Source: Oscillatoria sp. FACHB-1407 (GTDB lineage: Bacteria > Cyanobacteriota > Cyanobacteriia > Elainellales > Elainellaceae). From it: 64,000 bases of DNA. The position numbers were made by a program, and so were the translations under genes. Under the pieces are notes generated by a model. The model saw only the letters and a list, made by a program, of their open reading frames with translations. It was not told where the DNA came from and did not search any database. Position 1 is the first letter of the stretch. Each line of letters opens with the position of its first letter. The DNA is taken from the NCBI RefSeq assembly GCF_014697545.1, contig NZ_JACJSA010000012.1, forward strand, positions 62,001 through 126,000, read 5' to 3'. Of this stretch, positions 44,315 through 53,191 are shown piece by piece.

Positions 44315-45454
44315 ATGTTCAAACTGGGTCATACTCGTCATTGGATGCCAATTTTAGGAGCACTGTTACTGTCAGCTTGTGCGAATACCAACTCATCAGG
44401 TTCAAATGAAACGGCTGATGCCAATGCTGAATTCAGTGCCGCTAGAGGATGTACCAACATTGGCGTTTTGTTGCCTGAATCTGACTCTTCAGCCCGTTAT
44501 GAGGCTTACGATCGTCCCCTGCTAGAGCAAGAAATCAAAGCTGCATTGCCAGAAGCAACGATTCAATACGCCAATGCCAACAACAGTGCTGATACGCAAC
44601 AAAACCAGGCAGAAGCTGCACTCACTAAGGGAGCTTGCATCCTGGTGGTAGGACCCAATGACAGCGAAAAAGCCTCTGTGATTGTGCAATCTGCCAAAAC
44701 AACCGGAGTACCTGTAATTGCGTACGATCGCCTGATTCAAGACCCAGACCTGGCATTCTATGTCTCCTTTGACAATAAGCGGGTCGGTCAATTGCAGGGG
44801 CAATACATCGTCGATCAATTCAAAGCTGGCAACTTTGAGTTAGAAAAGGGTGCCAGTCTGGTCATGATCAACGGTGCTCAAACCGACAACAACGCTCTCC
44901 TATTCCGCGAAGGCGCACTCGAAGCCCTGCAACCCCTGGTCGATAGCGGCGACATCAATCTGGTGTTTGACCAATACACCCCCAACTGGGACAACGGCAG
45001 AGCGCAATCTCTGATGGAAGGGGTGTTAACCAAAGAAGCCAACAATGTGCAAATTGCTTACGTTGCCAATGACGGCATGGCAAACACCGTGATTGCAGCA
45101 CTGCGGGCACAGCGGTTAAACGGCAAAGTGTTGGTCACAGGACAAGATGCCACCCTGACAGGCATCCAAAACATCCTCACAGGCGACCAGGCGATGACCA
45201 TCTACAAGCCGATTATTGAAGAGGCTCGCGCCACCGCTCAACTAGTCGCTGCCCTGAGTCGGGGTGAAGATACAAGCTCCATTGTTAACGGTGAAACAGA
45301 GGTTGTTGGCGGAGAACAAATCCCTTCGGTGTTGGCAACCCCCGTTGTGGTCGATCGCACCAACGTTGAAGAAACCGTAATTCAGGATGGCTTCTTGACT
45401 CAAGAGCAGATCTGCCAGGGACTGCCAGCCGGAGCAGGGGATGTTTGCCCGTAA
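44315..45454 (+). CDS. Xylose-type sugar ABC transporter, substrate-binding lipoprotein
   Basis: 379 residues. Lipoprotein signal MPILGALLLSAC (lipobox LSAC, Cys ~22), spacer rich in Asn/Ser, then a type I periplasmic-binding fold: NIGVLLPESDSSARYEAYDRPLLEQEIKAAL, PVIAYDRLIQDPDLAFYVSFDNKRVGQLQGQYIV, AYVANDGMANTVIAALRAQRLNGKVLVTGQDA, MTIYKPIIEEARATAQLV. Closest in pattern to XylF/ChvE. It binds a monosaccharide in the periplasm, identity unproven. AAGGAAAAAG before the ATG serves as ribosome-binding site. First gene of the three-gene operon. Confidence 0.9.
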   Translation: MFKLGHTRHWMPILGALLLSACANTNSSGSNETADANAEFSAARGCTNIGVLLPESDSSARYEAYDRPLLEQEIKAALPEATIQYANANNSADTQQNQAEAALTKGACILVVGPNDSEKASVIVQSAKTTGVPVIAYDRLIQDPDLAFYVSFDNKRVGQLQGQYIVDQFKAGNFELEKGASLVMINGAQTDNNALLFREGALEALQPLVDSGDINLVFDQYTPNWDNGRAQSLMEGVLTKEANNVQIAYVANDGMANTVIAALRAQRLNGKVLVTGQDATLTGIQNILTGDQAMTIYKPIIEEARATAQLVAALSRGEDTSSIVNGETEVVGGEQIPSVLATPVVVDRTNVEETVIQDGFLTQEQICQGLPAGAGDVCP

Positions 45455-45469
45455 GCGTCGGTAGGTAAA

Positions 45470-45508
45470 GGGGTAGAGGAGTCATTCACTCTCCCACTCC
45501 TCCACCCC
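45470..45508 (+). terminator. Intercistronic hairpin after the sugar-binding protein gene
   Basis: GGGGTAGAGGAGT (45470-45482) pairs with ACTCCTCCACCCC (45496-45508), one mismatch. No U-run follows; pyrimidine-rich sequence leads to the next ribosome-binding site (AGGAGG, ~45550). Likely partial termination or mRNA protection, favouring binding protein over ATPase and permease. Confidence 0.65.
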
Positions 45509-45567
45509 CCACTCCCTTACTCCCCACTCCCTACTCCCACCATCATTACAGGAGGATATAAAGTGCA

Positions 45568-46392
45568 ATGACCGATAGTTCAGTCTCGATCGCAGACAAT
45601 AATTCAGCGATCAATCAACAAGTCCCCCGGTTACAACTGCGGGGCATTAACAAGTCGTTTGGTGGGGTTCACGCCCTCAAGAATGTTGACTTTGAAGTGT
45701 ACGCCGGAGAAGTCGTCGGATTAGTTGGTGATAACGGGGCAGGCAAATCAACTCTGATCAAAACCATGTCCGGTGCCTATGTTCCTGATGAAGGCGAGAT
45801 TTTGATCGATGGGCAGCCTGTGACGATCCAAAGCCCGCAGGATTCCACCCGATTGGGCATCGAAACGGTTTATCAAGACTTGGCACTGTGCGACAACCTG
45901 GATGTCGTCGCCAACCTGTGGCTAGGGCGTGAAGCGCATCGTCCGCTGATTCCGGGATTTCTCGACGTGATGGATGAAACCGAGATGGAACGGCAGACCA
46001 TCGACGTACTCAAAACCCTGGATGTGAAAATTCCCTCGGTGCGATCGCCCGTAGCGGCTCTTTCGGGTGGACAGCGACAGTGTATTGCCGTGGCTAAAAC
46101 CATTCTGCGCCAACCCAAAGTTGTTCTGTTAGATGAGCCAACGGCAGCTCTGGGGGTAGCGCAAACTCGCCAAGTTTTGAATCTGATCCTGCGGCTAAAG
46201 GAGCGTGGATTGGCAGTTGTGGTCATTTCCCATAATTTACATGACGTTTTTGAAGTGACCGATCGCATTATCGTCATGCGCTTAGGGCAACGAGTGAGCA
46301 CCTTTGAAACTCGTAACGTGCCCCGTGAGCGAGTGGTTGCCTCTATTACGGGAGCAGATACGGCTGCTACAGCGGCAAACGATATTGCCTGA
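45568..46392 (+). CDS. Sugar ABC transporter ATPase, single nucleotide-binding domain
   Basis: 274 residues. LQLRGINKSFGGVHALKNVDFEVYAGEVVGLVGDNGAGKSTLIKTMSGAY (Walker A GDNGAGKS), ETVYQDLALCDNLDVVANLWLGRE, signature LSGGQRQCIAVAKTILRQP, Walker B VVLLDEPTAALGVAQT and H-loop VVISHNLHDVFEVTDR. CUT2 ATPases such as XylG and RbsA are double-length; this one has a single domain like FrcA, so two copies pair. AGGAGGATATAAAGTGCA precedes the ATG. Acts with the adjacent binding protein and permease. Confidence 0.9.
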   Translation: MTDSSVSIADNNSAINQQVPRLQLRGINKSFGGVHALKNVDFEVYAGEVVGLVGDNGAGKSTLIKTMSGAYVPDEGEILIDGQPVTIQSPQDSTRLGIETVYQDLALCDNLDVVANLWLGREAHRPLIPGFLDVMDETEMERQTIDVLKTLDVKIPSVRSPVAALSGGQRQCIAVAKTILRQPKVVLLDEPTAALGVAQTRQVLNLILRLKERGLAVVVISHNLHDVFEVTDRIIVMRLGQRVSTFETRNVPRERVVASITGADTAATAANDIA

Positions 46393-46421
46393 TTGAGAAC
46401 TATAAATAAGGATTGTTAATC

Positions 46422-47663
46422 ATGAAAAGCTTAGATCAGGACGCTCCTCAAAAGCCGGATGGGGAGATCGTACCTGCACCTACTGCCTCTAGCCCAGCCC
46501 CTCGCGAACCCTTTAGCTTGCGATCGCTGATGCGAGGCGATTTAGGATTCATCCCCGTCTTATTAACACTGGCGTTAATCACCATTTACTTTCAACTGAC
46601 GACCAATGGCGTTTTTCTGCAAGCCCGGAACCTGTCTAACCTGACCCAGCAGATTGTCGTCATTAGCATTTTGAGTGTGGCAGCCGTTTTGGTGTTGCTG
46701 TTGGGCGAAATTGACCTGAGTCTGGCTGCTGTTGCCCAGGCTTGTGCCGCAATTATGGCAGTAACATCGGTTTACCAAAACTGGAACCCCTGGCTTGCCA
46801 TGCTGGCAGGTTTAGCCGCCGGGGCACTGATCGGCTTAGTCAATGGCTTCTTTGTGGCGGTGTTACGAGTGCCCGCGTTTATTGTGACGTTAGCGGGTTC
46901 TATCGGTTATGCCGGATTTTTGTTGTTGGTGCTGGGGCGGCAAACCACGCTCATCGTTCGCGACCCGACGATTCGTGCGCTCGCACCGACCTATCTTGAT
47001 GAAGCTCTGGGCTGGGGCATTCCCCTGGTGCTGGTCGTGCTGTATGGATTGGGCACCTGGTACGAACGCCGCAAACGGATGCAAGCGGGGTTGAGTGTGC
47101 CACCCGTCTCTCGCTCGATCGCAAAAGTGGCGATCGCCGCAGCAGTAGCCCTCATCCTGGTCTTCTTATTTGAGTCTTATCAAGGTGTGCCGCAATCGGT
47201 GATGATTTCGCTGGCATTAATCGTCGCCTTCTGGCTGATTCTGCGGAGAACTACCTTTGGTCGTCACCTCTATGCCGTAGGGGGCAACGCCGAGGCGGCT
47301 CGTCGCGCTGGCATCAACGTCGTTCGCATGAAAATGCTGGTGTTTGTCCTCGCGTCAACCCTGGCAGCCCTGGCAGGCATCATGCTCACTTCTAGAAGCA
47401 CAGCCGTTGCGACCCAAATTAGCTCAACCCTATTGCTAAATGCGATCGCCGCTGCGGTAATCGGTGGTGTCAGCTTGTTTGGGGGACGAGGCTCAGTCTG
47501 GGCAGTGGTGCTGGGTGCGTTGGTGATTGGCAGTTTGGATAACGGTCTGGATTTGCTCAACCAAGACCAAAGCGTTAAGAGCATTGTCCAGGGAGCCGTG
47601 TTGCTATTGGCAGTGACAGCCGATGCCCTTGTGAGGCGATCGGGACTCAAAACCGGACGATAG
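46422..47663 (+). CDS. Sugar ABC transporter permease (XylH/RbsC type)
   Basis: 413 residues from ATG 46422, with AAGGA (46408-46412) ahead of it; a TTG at 46413 is less likely. About ten hydrophobic segments. NLTQQIVVISILSVAAVLVLLLGEIDLSLAAVAQACAAIMAV is the conserved CUT2-permease motif (GEIDLS). Later GRHLYAVGGNAEAARRAGINVVRMKMLVFVLASTLAALAGIMLTSR and LNAIAAAVIGGVSLFGGRGSVWAVVLGALVIGSLDNGLDLLN fit XylH. Inner membrane. Last gene; a strong terminator follows. Confidence 0.9.
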   Translation: MKSLDQDAPQKPDGEIVPAPTASSPAPREPFSLRSLMRGDLGFIPVLLTLALITIYFQLTTNGVFLQARNLSNLTQQIVVISILSVAAVLVLLLGEIDLSLAAVAQACAAIMAVTSVYQNWNPWLAMLAGLAAGALIGLVNGFFVAVLRVPAFIVTLAGSIGYAGFLLLVLGRQTTLIVRDPTIRALAPTYLDEALGWGIPLVLVVLYGLGTWYERRKRMQAGLSVPPVSRSIAKVAIAAAVALILVFLFESYQGVPQSVMISLALIVAFWLILRRTTFGRHLYAVGGNAEAARRAGINVVRMKMLVFVLASTLAALAGIMLTSRSTAVATQISSTLLLNAIAAAVIGGVSLFGGRGSVWAVVLGALVIGSLDNGLDLLNQDQSVKSIVQGAVLLLAVTADALVRRSGLKTGR

Positions 47664-47683
47664 CGTCAAAATAATCTTGCCTT

Positions 47684-47721
47684 AAAGAAGCCGGAGGTTT
47701 TTGAAAACTCCCGGCTTCTTT
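47684..47721 (+). terminator. Rho-independent terminator of the sugar operon
   Basis: AAAGAAGCCGG...AGGTTTT / AAAACTCCCGGCTTCTTT, a long near-perfect stem about 20 nt after the permease stop. Symmetric, so it could act on both strands. Confidence 0.9.
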
Positions 47722-47946
47722 GCAATTAAAAGCTTCAATAATTCCAGTGGGTTGTTTCATTTGAATACTCTCTAAAGATGGAGAATCCAGCAACTAATTC
47801 CCTGACGAGAATGTAACCTTTGCTAGAGGAGTTAACCAGTCCTTGTTTCTTACTCTAAATATGCCATCTGTCAAATAGCTTAATCTGCTCGAATGTACCG
47901 GGCTATTTATAACGTGCACATTTAAAACTGCAACCAAGGAGTTGTT

Positions 47947-48573
47947 ATGAATCGATTCCAATCACTTCTCAAAAAACTACAACTAGAAAAGGTCATCATT
48001 GCTTTTTTGGCAGGCATTCTGTTACTTGTTACAGGTTGTACTCCAGCAGAAGCAAAAACACCCCTTCCGGCTCCTGAAGTCTCTGGGCAAGGAGGAACTT
48101 ACAACCAGCGTTTTGGACAACAAACTGAGTTGTATGATCCGATTCAAGAGCGCAAAGGCGGTATGAATGAATACAGCGATGTTGACCCCCGTGCTAACAC
48201 AAGACCTGTCAACCAAAAAGCACAGGGATTAGTTGAAAACGCCGAAGAAAACATTCAAAAAGTACAATCTCCTCAAGAATATGCTGAGGATTATCGCAGC
48301 GGAACTCCCTTGGGTCAGCGCGTTAAAAATGTCGTTGGCAGTGTCACTGAAGCAGCTGAAAATACAGCCGAAGATGTTGTTGAAGGCACCAAGCGAGGCA
48401 GTGAAAATCTGAGAATGAATGCTCGTGAGGCAGGCGACGAATTGACCGAAGACGTGCGCCATGGAGCGAATGAGAATGCGAATTCCGCTCGCGATCGCGC
48501 TGATCGCACCGTTAAAGGGGTTCAACGGGGTGTCACGGATGCTGCCAAAGAGTTGAACAACAACCGTCGATAA
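47947..48573 (+). CDS. Small lipoprotein with amphipathic, LEA-like C-terminal region
   Basis: 208 residues. N-terminus with a hydrophobic helix and lipobox: VIIAFLAGILLLVTGCTPAEA (Cys ~31). Residues 40-110 are polar with Asp/Asn/Pro-rich sequence (YNQRFGQQTELYDPIQERKGGMNEYSDVDPRAN). From ~110 to the end comes a repetitive amphipathic helix (VKNVVGSVTEAAENTAEDVVEGTKRGSENLRMNAREAGDEL), similar to LEA/apolipoprotein-like stress proteins and to lipoproteins of the DUF6658 kind; that last link is from memory. GAG-type ribosome-binding site (CAAGGAG) six bases before ATG 47947. Probably attached to the outer face of a membrane. Confidence 0.75.
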   Translation: MNRFQSLLKKLQLEKVIIAFLAGILLLVTGCTPAEAKTPLPAPEVSGQGGTYNQRFGQQTELYDPIQERKGGMNEYSDVDPRANTRPVNQKAQGLVENAEENIQKVQSPQEYAEDYRSGTPLGQRVKNVVGSVTEAAENTAEDVVEGTKRGSENLRMNAREAGDELTEDVRHGANENANSARDRADRTVKGVQRGVTDAAKELNNNRR

Positions 48574-48617
48574 ATAACCGTCGATCGCCATTCCTCTTAC
48601 TCTCTTATCTCTGCCAT

Positions 48618-48648
48618 ATCCTCCCTCATTTTGAAGGGAGGATTTTTT
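48618..48648 (+). terminator. Rho-independent terminator of the lipoprotein gene
   Basis: ATCCTCCCT (48618-48626) and AGGGAGGAT (48635-48643) are a perfect 9-bp stem followed by TTTTTAT. Forty-four bases after the stop codon. Confidence 0.92.
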
Positions 48649-48700
48649 ATATGTAGTAACTGTCAAGATATAGCAGTCCTATCTGATTTGTGAAAAAGGT

Positions 48701-48745
48701 GATTTGTGAAAGTGCCCGCCCAATGGGCGGGCACTTTCACAAATC
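48701..48745. repeat. 45-bp almost perfect palindrome with flanking GATTTGTGAAA copies
   Basis: Left arm 48701-48722 begins GATTTGTGAAAGTGCC, right arm 48724-48745 is its exact complement, one unpaired central base: 22 bp with no mismatch. An extra direct copy of GATTTGTGAAA lies at 48685-48695 and an inverted copy CTTCACAAATC at 48774-48784. No T-run and not beside a gene end except the lipoprotein terminator 50 bp away. Might be a small palindromic element or a protein-binding cruciform. Confidence 0.85.
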
Positions 48746-48870
48746 ATTTAGGGTTTCTATATAGGATAAAAACCTTCACAAATCCCGTGTACCTCTGGTT
48801 AACCTTCAGTTAAAATAAACAATTCCCTTCATTTTCTGAATCAAAAACGAATGCGATCGGAGCCTTTAAC

Positions 48871-49947
48871 GTGACATCATCTGCATTTCTTTTAAGCCGA
48901 ATAGCATTGCAATTTGATCAAGTATCCGCTGATTTAATTAACAACATTTCTGCCTGTGTTATTTCACCCGGAAATTATCTATGGTTGGGGTCTGACGAAT
49001 TAACCACAATTGAGCGGTTATCCAGCCTGGAGTCAAATCGTTATGGTGAGCACAAAACCTTCGCGATCGCAGATTTTATCGACTTACCCGACGAAGAGGA
49101 TGAAGTTGATATCGAAGGAATGGATTACAGCCATTCCTATTTGTGGTTTACGGGTTCTCATAGCACCAAACGCAAAAATGCCAAAGGTAAAAATGCCGAA
49201 AAAGATATTCAACGTCTGACCGAAATCATCTCCGAAGCAAACCGTTATACGATCGCCCGCATCCCTTTAGTTGAGGGAGAATTACTCAAGTCTTGCAACC
49301 ATCCCGATAAACTTCACAAAGAACTCACCGCCGCTACACTACAGCGCACCGAATCCGGCAACATCCTCATTGATGCCCTCCAGAACGATGAGCATCTAGG
49401 AGCATTTGTTGCGAACCCATTACCCAGTAAAGAAAACGGATTTGATATTGAAGGATTAGCCGTTCATCGTAATAAGCTATTTTTGGGTTTGAGAGGACCC
49501 GTCCTGAGAGGATGGGCAATCATTTTAGAGATTGAAGTCGAAGATTCTGGCTCTGGAGTCCTTACCCTTAAGCCTTGCAATAAGTCAGGACAACTGTATA
49601 AAAAGTATTTTTTGAATTTGGATGGGTTAGGCATCCGGGAGTTGTGTCTGTGTGGCAAAGATCTCCTAATTTTGGCAGGACCAACGATGGATTTAATTGG
49701 GGTCAATCGAGTATTTCGGCTCAAGCACATCCTGGAAGAATCGGATCATAACCTGTTTGACCAAGACAACAAGCGTCTAGAGCCATTATTTGATCTGCCT
49801 TTCAACCCTAAATCCGACAAAGCTGAGGGGTTAGCCCTGACATCGTGTCTGGGGCAATCTAGTGCCCTGTTGGTGATGTACGATGCGCCCGATGCTCAAC
49901 GGTTTTTTGGAGCGGATACCGTTTTAGCCGATGTGTTCAAATTGTAG
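48871..49947 (+). CDS. DUF3616 protein
   Basis: 358 residues, GTG start at 48871. Beta-propeller-like repeats: ACVISPGNYLWLGSDELTTIERL, DIEGMDYSHSYLWFTGSHSTKR, GFDIEGLAVHRNKLFLGLRGPVLRGWAIILEIEV, DGLGIRELCLCGKDLLILAGPTMD, KAEGLALTSCLGQSSALLVMYDAP. The spacing of DIEG, LGLRGP and AEGL matches DUF3616 (esterase-like/phytase-like) proteins. No signal peptide, so cytoplasmic. Enzyme activity unknown. No operon partner. Confidence 0.82.
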   Translation: MTSSAFLLSRIALQFDQVSADLINNISACVISPGNYLWLGSDELTTIERLSSLESNRYGEHKTFAIADFIDLPDEEDEVDIEGMDYSHSYLWFTGSHSTKRKNAKGKNAEKDIQRLTEIISEANRYTIARIPLVEGELLKSCNHPDKLHKELTAATLQRTESGNILIDALQNDEHLGAFVANPLPSKENGFDIEGLAVHRNKLFLGLRGPVLRGWAIILEIEVEDSGSGVLTLKPCNKSGQLYKKYFLNLDGLGIRELCLCGKDLLILAGPTMDLIGVNRVFRLKHILEESDHNLFDQDNKRLEPLFDLPFNPKSDKAEGLALTSCLGQSSALLVMYDAPDAQRFFGADTVLADVFKL

Positions 49948-50162
49948 GCAATTTATTCATCTCATTATTCATCTCACCCAACCCTCTAACGGGATCATGC
50001 TGTCGGATACTCCACCCGGATGAAGTGCGGTATCCAGGGTCAACAGTAGGGTTGAAATAGTAAGGATGAGATAACAAGTAGGGTGCATCAACACTCAAGC
50101 TCCGATTGAGCCGCCCTGCACCAATTCCTAATTTTTTGTGTTGTTGTGTAAGGATAACTGCA

Positions 50163-50579
50163 ATGGTGTATTCCCTCAGTCAGTTCAAGGCTGTTCTGAA
50201 CGGTCTGGGTTATAACTTGGGACCAGACGGACATGGAGGTAATTACGGTAATCTGCTCGACTCCTACACTCAAGCTGCGATCTACGAGTTTCAGACAGAA
50301 CATCGCCTGCCCAGTACAGGAGTGTTAGACTCAGCAACCATTGAAAAAGCACGGCAACTTGTGCGTAATCTGCAACATAGCCTCAATCTTGCCGTCAATG
50401 CCCAACTACCCGTCAATGAGTTTTACGGGGTTAACACCGTAAAAGCCGTCATGCAGTTTCAGAAGACGTATGACCTACCCATCACCGGAATTGCAGGTTA
50501 CGCTGTCCGTAAGTGCCTGGATAACATCGTCAAACAGCAATTACGCCAACAACTGAACTCGCAAAGAGTCTCGGTATGA
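50163..50579 (+). CDS. Peptidoglycan-binding domain protein (PGRP-type, two modules)
   Basis: 138 residues from ATG 50163; AAGGA at 50150-50154 supports it over an upstream non-ATG start. Two PG_binding_1-like modules: SLSQFKAVLNGLGYNLGPDGHGGNYGNLLDSYTQAAIYEFQTEHRLPSTGVLDSATIEKA and NLQHSLNLAVNAQLPVNEFYGVNTVKAVMQFQKTYDLPITGIAGYAVRKCL. Each has the three-helix repeat with AxxxFQ and TGxxxxxT-type residues. No signal peptide visible, so export route unclear; may bind wall fragments. No catalytic domain. Confidence 0.82.
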   Translation: MVYSLSQFKAVLNGLGYNLGPDGHGGNYGNLLDSYTQAAIYEFQTEHRLPSTGVLDSATIEKARQLVRNLQHSLNLAVNAQLPVNEFYGVNTVKAVMQFQKTYDLPITGIAGYAVRKCLDNIVKQQLRQQLNSQRVSV

Positions 50580-50933
50580 GACTTGACCATCTCATGCTGT
50601 ATAGCGATCGCGCAACGAGTACTATACAAAGCGATATAGCCTTAGCCCCATTTGATCGAGCGGAGGTGAATCAGGGAGCTTTCCCAGCATCAAGGTTTTG
50701 AGCCATTGCCTTTGCCCTAAGCTTGCTGACCAAAACTAAAAACCAGTTTGAATCGCAAAGGCAACAAATGCTGTACGGGTTTAGCACTGTGCCAAACCCC
50801 TTCCCAACGCTGATTTGCCTATAAAACTCTTTAGATCGATAGATCGATATAAATTTAAGGGCGATCGCAATCCACTACCGCAGGAACAGACCCACGGTTG
50901 TTGAAACGGTGTCCTAATCTCTAAGAACCCGTC
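50580..50933. other. Convergent spacer before lexA
   Basis: 354 nt between the peptidoglycan-binding gene and lexA, both ending toward it. Contains ATAGATCGATAGATCGAT repeats near 50836 and HIP1-like sites but no ORF, RNA gene or classical terminator that I can see. Confidence 0.5.
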
Positions 50934-51536
50934 CTAAGCAGAATATCCACGCCAAACAGCGACCAGCACTCCTTGAACCTGCACTTGCGGGGCTGGATAT
51001 TCCATCGGGGAATAGTTTGAGTTGGCGGGTTTCAGCGTCACCTTGCTGCCTTTGCGATAATAGTGCTTCAGGGTTGTGCCTTCTCCCTCAACACGGGCTG
51101 CAACAATCGTGCCATCTTTGATGGTTTTAGGGTCTTGAACGGGACGCATGATGACAATATCGCCCTTGTCGATCAGTGCCTCGATCATGCTGTCGCCTGT
51201 CACTCGCAACGCAAAATCGCCAGGACGCAAAGCAGCACTGGAGAAATCCAGTTGCTCCTGAGTATCGGTAAAAGGCTCCACTAAAGAACCTGCGGCGATC
51301 GCCCCTAAAATAGGCACACCTTGAGACTGTAGAATACGGATGGTTCTCGCTCTGCCCTCAGTCCAGTCGATATAGCCTTTGTTACGCAAATGCTCTAAAC
51401 GACTTTGAATCGGAGCAGGAGACTTCAGATCCATCGCCCTCATCATTTGACGAATCGAGGGAGAATGCTGATTTTGCTTAATGTAGTCAACCAGCCAATC
51501 ATAGAGTTGTCGCTGGACTTCAGTTAAAGATTCCAT
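50934..51536 (-). CDS. lexA: SOS repressor LexA
   Basis: 200 residues. Winged helix: TEVQRQLYDWLVDYIKQNQHSPSIRQMMRAMDLKSPAPIQSRLEHLRNKGYIDWTEGRARTIRIL. S24-peptidase part complete: scissile A82-G83 in GAIAAGSLVEPF, Ser116 in GDSMIEALIDKGDIV and Lys157 in TTLKHYYRKGS. All three autocleavage residues are present, unlike Synechocystis LexA, so RecA-stimulated self-cleavage is expected. GGAGG-type site: ATAGGAGG on the minus strand precedes the start. Represses DNA-repair genes and itself. Confidence 0.95.
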   Translation of the reverse strand: MESLTEVQRQLYDWLVDYIKQNQHSPSIRQMMRAMDLKSPAPIQSRLEHLRNKGYIDWTEGRARTIRILQSQGVPILGAIAAGSLVEPFTDTQEQLDFSSAALRPGDFALRVTGDSMIEALIDKGDIVIMRPVQDPKTIKDGTIVAARVEGEGTTLKHYYRKGSKVTLKPANSNYSPMEYPAPQVQVQGVLVAVWRGYSA

Positions 51537-51577
51537 AGGAGGTACATGAATACTGATGAGAGTAGCACTACGCCATC

Positions 51578-51591
51578 AGAACATTTGTACC
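51578..51591 (-). promoter_or_regulatory. SOS box (LexA operator) of lexA
   Basis: On the minus strand GGTACAAATGTTCT exactly fits the cyanobacterial LexA box RGTACNNNDGTWCB. It lies 42-55 nt upstream of the lexA start, the right place for autoregulation. The match is seen directly; its activity is inferred. Confidence 0.85.
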
Positions 51592-51683
51592 ACCAAAATT
51601 TAATTCTGTCTAGTAGATTTTCTTCAAATTAAATTTTTGATTGGGGAGATGACGCATCACTTGGTTGGGAGTCAGTCTAGCCA

Positions 51684-52799
51684 TTACTTGAGACTTCCCC
51701 GGTTCATTTGTTCGCGTTCGATCGCCTCAAATAGTGCCCGAAAATTTCCCTCACCAAAGCCCTCTGCTGTTTTACGCTGGTGCTCAACAACGTAATGTTG
51801 TCGTTGAATCAGCTCAAAAAAGAAGGTAGGTTGACCAAAAATTGGTCGCGTAAAGGCTTGTAACAGCATCGCGTCGGGATTATGTGGCTGCCAATCAACC
51901 AACACCTCCTGAGCCGCGATCGCTTGCCACTGAGTCTCCGTCAGTTGAAACCCCGGTCGTTGCCGCAACTGCTCATAGTAGGTAGGTGGTACTGACAAAA
52001 ACGGGATTCCCTGTTGGCGCAGATGGGCGATCGTTTCCACAATATCAATGGTTTTTAGAGCAACATGCTGAATGCCAGAACCACGATTGTGATCCAAAAA
52101 CTCTTGAATTTGAGAACTGGGTGACGCCGACTCATTGACGGGCAGTTGGGCTGTCCCCTCTGGATGCACAAGCACTTGACTGCACAACCCCGAATAGTTG
52201 GTTTGAATCGCAAACGTTTGTCGTCGCTCAAACCCTAAAACAGCTTCATACCAGTTTGCCGCCTGTTCTAACTGCCCTGATGCCACATTGAGTACAGCAT
52301 GGTCAATCGCTACAAACGGGGCGCAGGCAGCTTCTGCACACTGCTGCAATTTGGTCGGGTGCTGTAATCTGCTCCATGTTAAATAGGAAGGGACAGCAGA
52401 AGACTCTATCAGGGTATGGGTCAAATCCCCCCATCCCTGAATCTGAAACCATTTTCCTTGAGGATGTAACAGACCTATCCACTGAGCAGGATGGTCTTGC
52501 CAGGACTGGAGCACCCTGGCTCCCTGAGCGATCGCCCGTTCCAGCACTCGATCAATCGACCTTACCCGCAAGGCAATATCTGACACACCCGCAGGATGCC
52601 GTTCGAGATAGTCAGCCACAGGGCTATCAGAGGTAAGCGGTGAGGAGAGTACACACTGTACCGCTCCACTGTAGGCAATGACAGTTTGGGTGTGAAGAGT
52701 CGAGGTGATAGCTGTAGCCTGAAACCCCAACCTCTGGACAAACCAATCTCGCCAAGCGATCGCGTCTTCAACGTAGAAATGGACGTGATCAATATCCAT
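51684..52799 (-). CDS. hpd: 4-hydroxyphenylpyruvate dioxygenase
   Basis: 371 residues from ATG 52799 (MDIDHVHFYVEDAIAWRDWFVQRLGF); an upstream TTG would add MGCC. Two VOC modules. Iron ligands in the C-terminal half: His in AIDHAVLNV, His in GIQHVALKT and Glu in TFFFELIQRQ. It converts 4-hydroxyphenylpyruvate to homogentisate for tocopherol and, in some cyanobacteria, plastoquinone. The C-terminal GFGEGNFRALFEAIEREQ is the standard end. It is directly upstream of nothing obviously related. Shorter in the middle than plant enzymes, like other cyanobacterial HPPDs. Confidence 0.95.
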   Translation of the reverse strand: MDIDHVHFYVEDAIAWRDWFVQRLGFQATAITSTLHTQTVIAYSGAVQCVLSSPLTSDSPVADYLERHPAGVSDIALRVRSIDRVLERAIAQGARVLQSWQDHPAQWIGLLHPQGKWFQIQGWGDLTHTLIESSAVPSYLTWSRLQHPTKLQQCAEAACAPFVAIDHAVLNVASGQLEQAANWYEAVLGFERRQTFAIQTNYSGLCSQVLVHPEGTAQLPVNESASPSSQIQEFLDHNRGSGIQHVALKTIDIVETIAHLRQQGIPFLSVPPTYYEQLRQRPGFQLTETQWQAIAAQEVLVDWQPHNPDAMLLQAFTRPIFGQPTFFFELIQRQHYVVEHQRKTAEGFGEGNFRALFEAIEREQMNRGSLK

Positions 52800-53191
52800 G
52801 CAACAACCCAATCAAAGGAATCAGTATGGCAATCAAACGAGCTGGTTACAACGGGTGCAGCGTTAAAACCCTCAGAGCAAGGGTCAATTACATCAATCTG
52901 GGTTAGGCACTTGGCGAATCAAGTCGCGGCTATCAAAACAAAATCCATCTTCACCGATCAGGGGAGAGAGAGGGGCTATGCCCAACCCACACAGGTCAGT
53001 TTTGTCCGTATTGCTGCGGTTTCATCGCCAAAATTATTATCCCGAACTCCGGTTAAATAGAATAACATTTGCCACTGTTTCAAAGTGCAGCACCCTACTA
53101 CGATCTACCTTAAGACTGACTTACAGCCAGTGAGGCAGGACAAAGGCAATGGCTCAAATACTGATTTTGGGAAAACAAAAACCTGATCTGA
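52800..53191. other. Intergenic region upstream of hpd
   Basis: About 390 nt holding the hpd promoter. Short plus- and minus-strand open stretches here are Gln/Arg-rich and not credible genes. Otherwise nothing recognised up to the MITE-like element at 53192. Confidence 0.45.

Noticed and set aside
43940-44357. Short ORFs in the leader of the sugar operon
   Set aside because: They run through hairpins and terminator-like U-runs and have no initiation signals; structured RNA is the better explanation.
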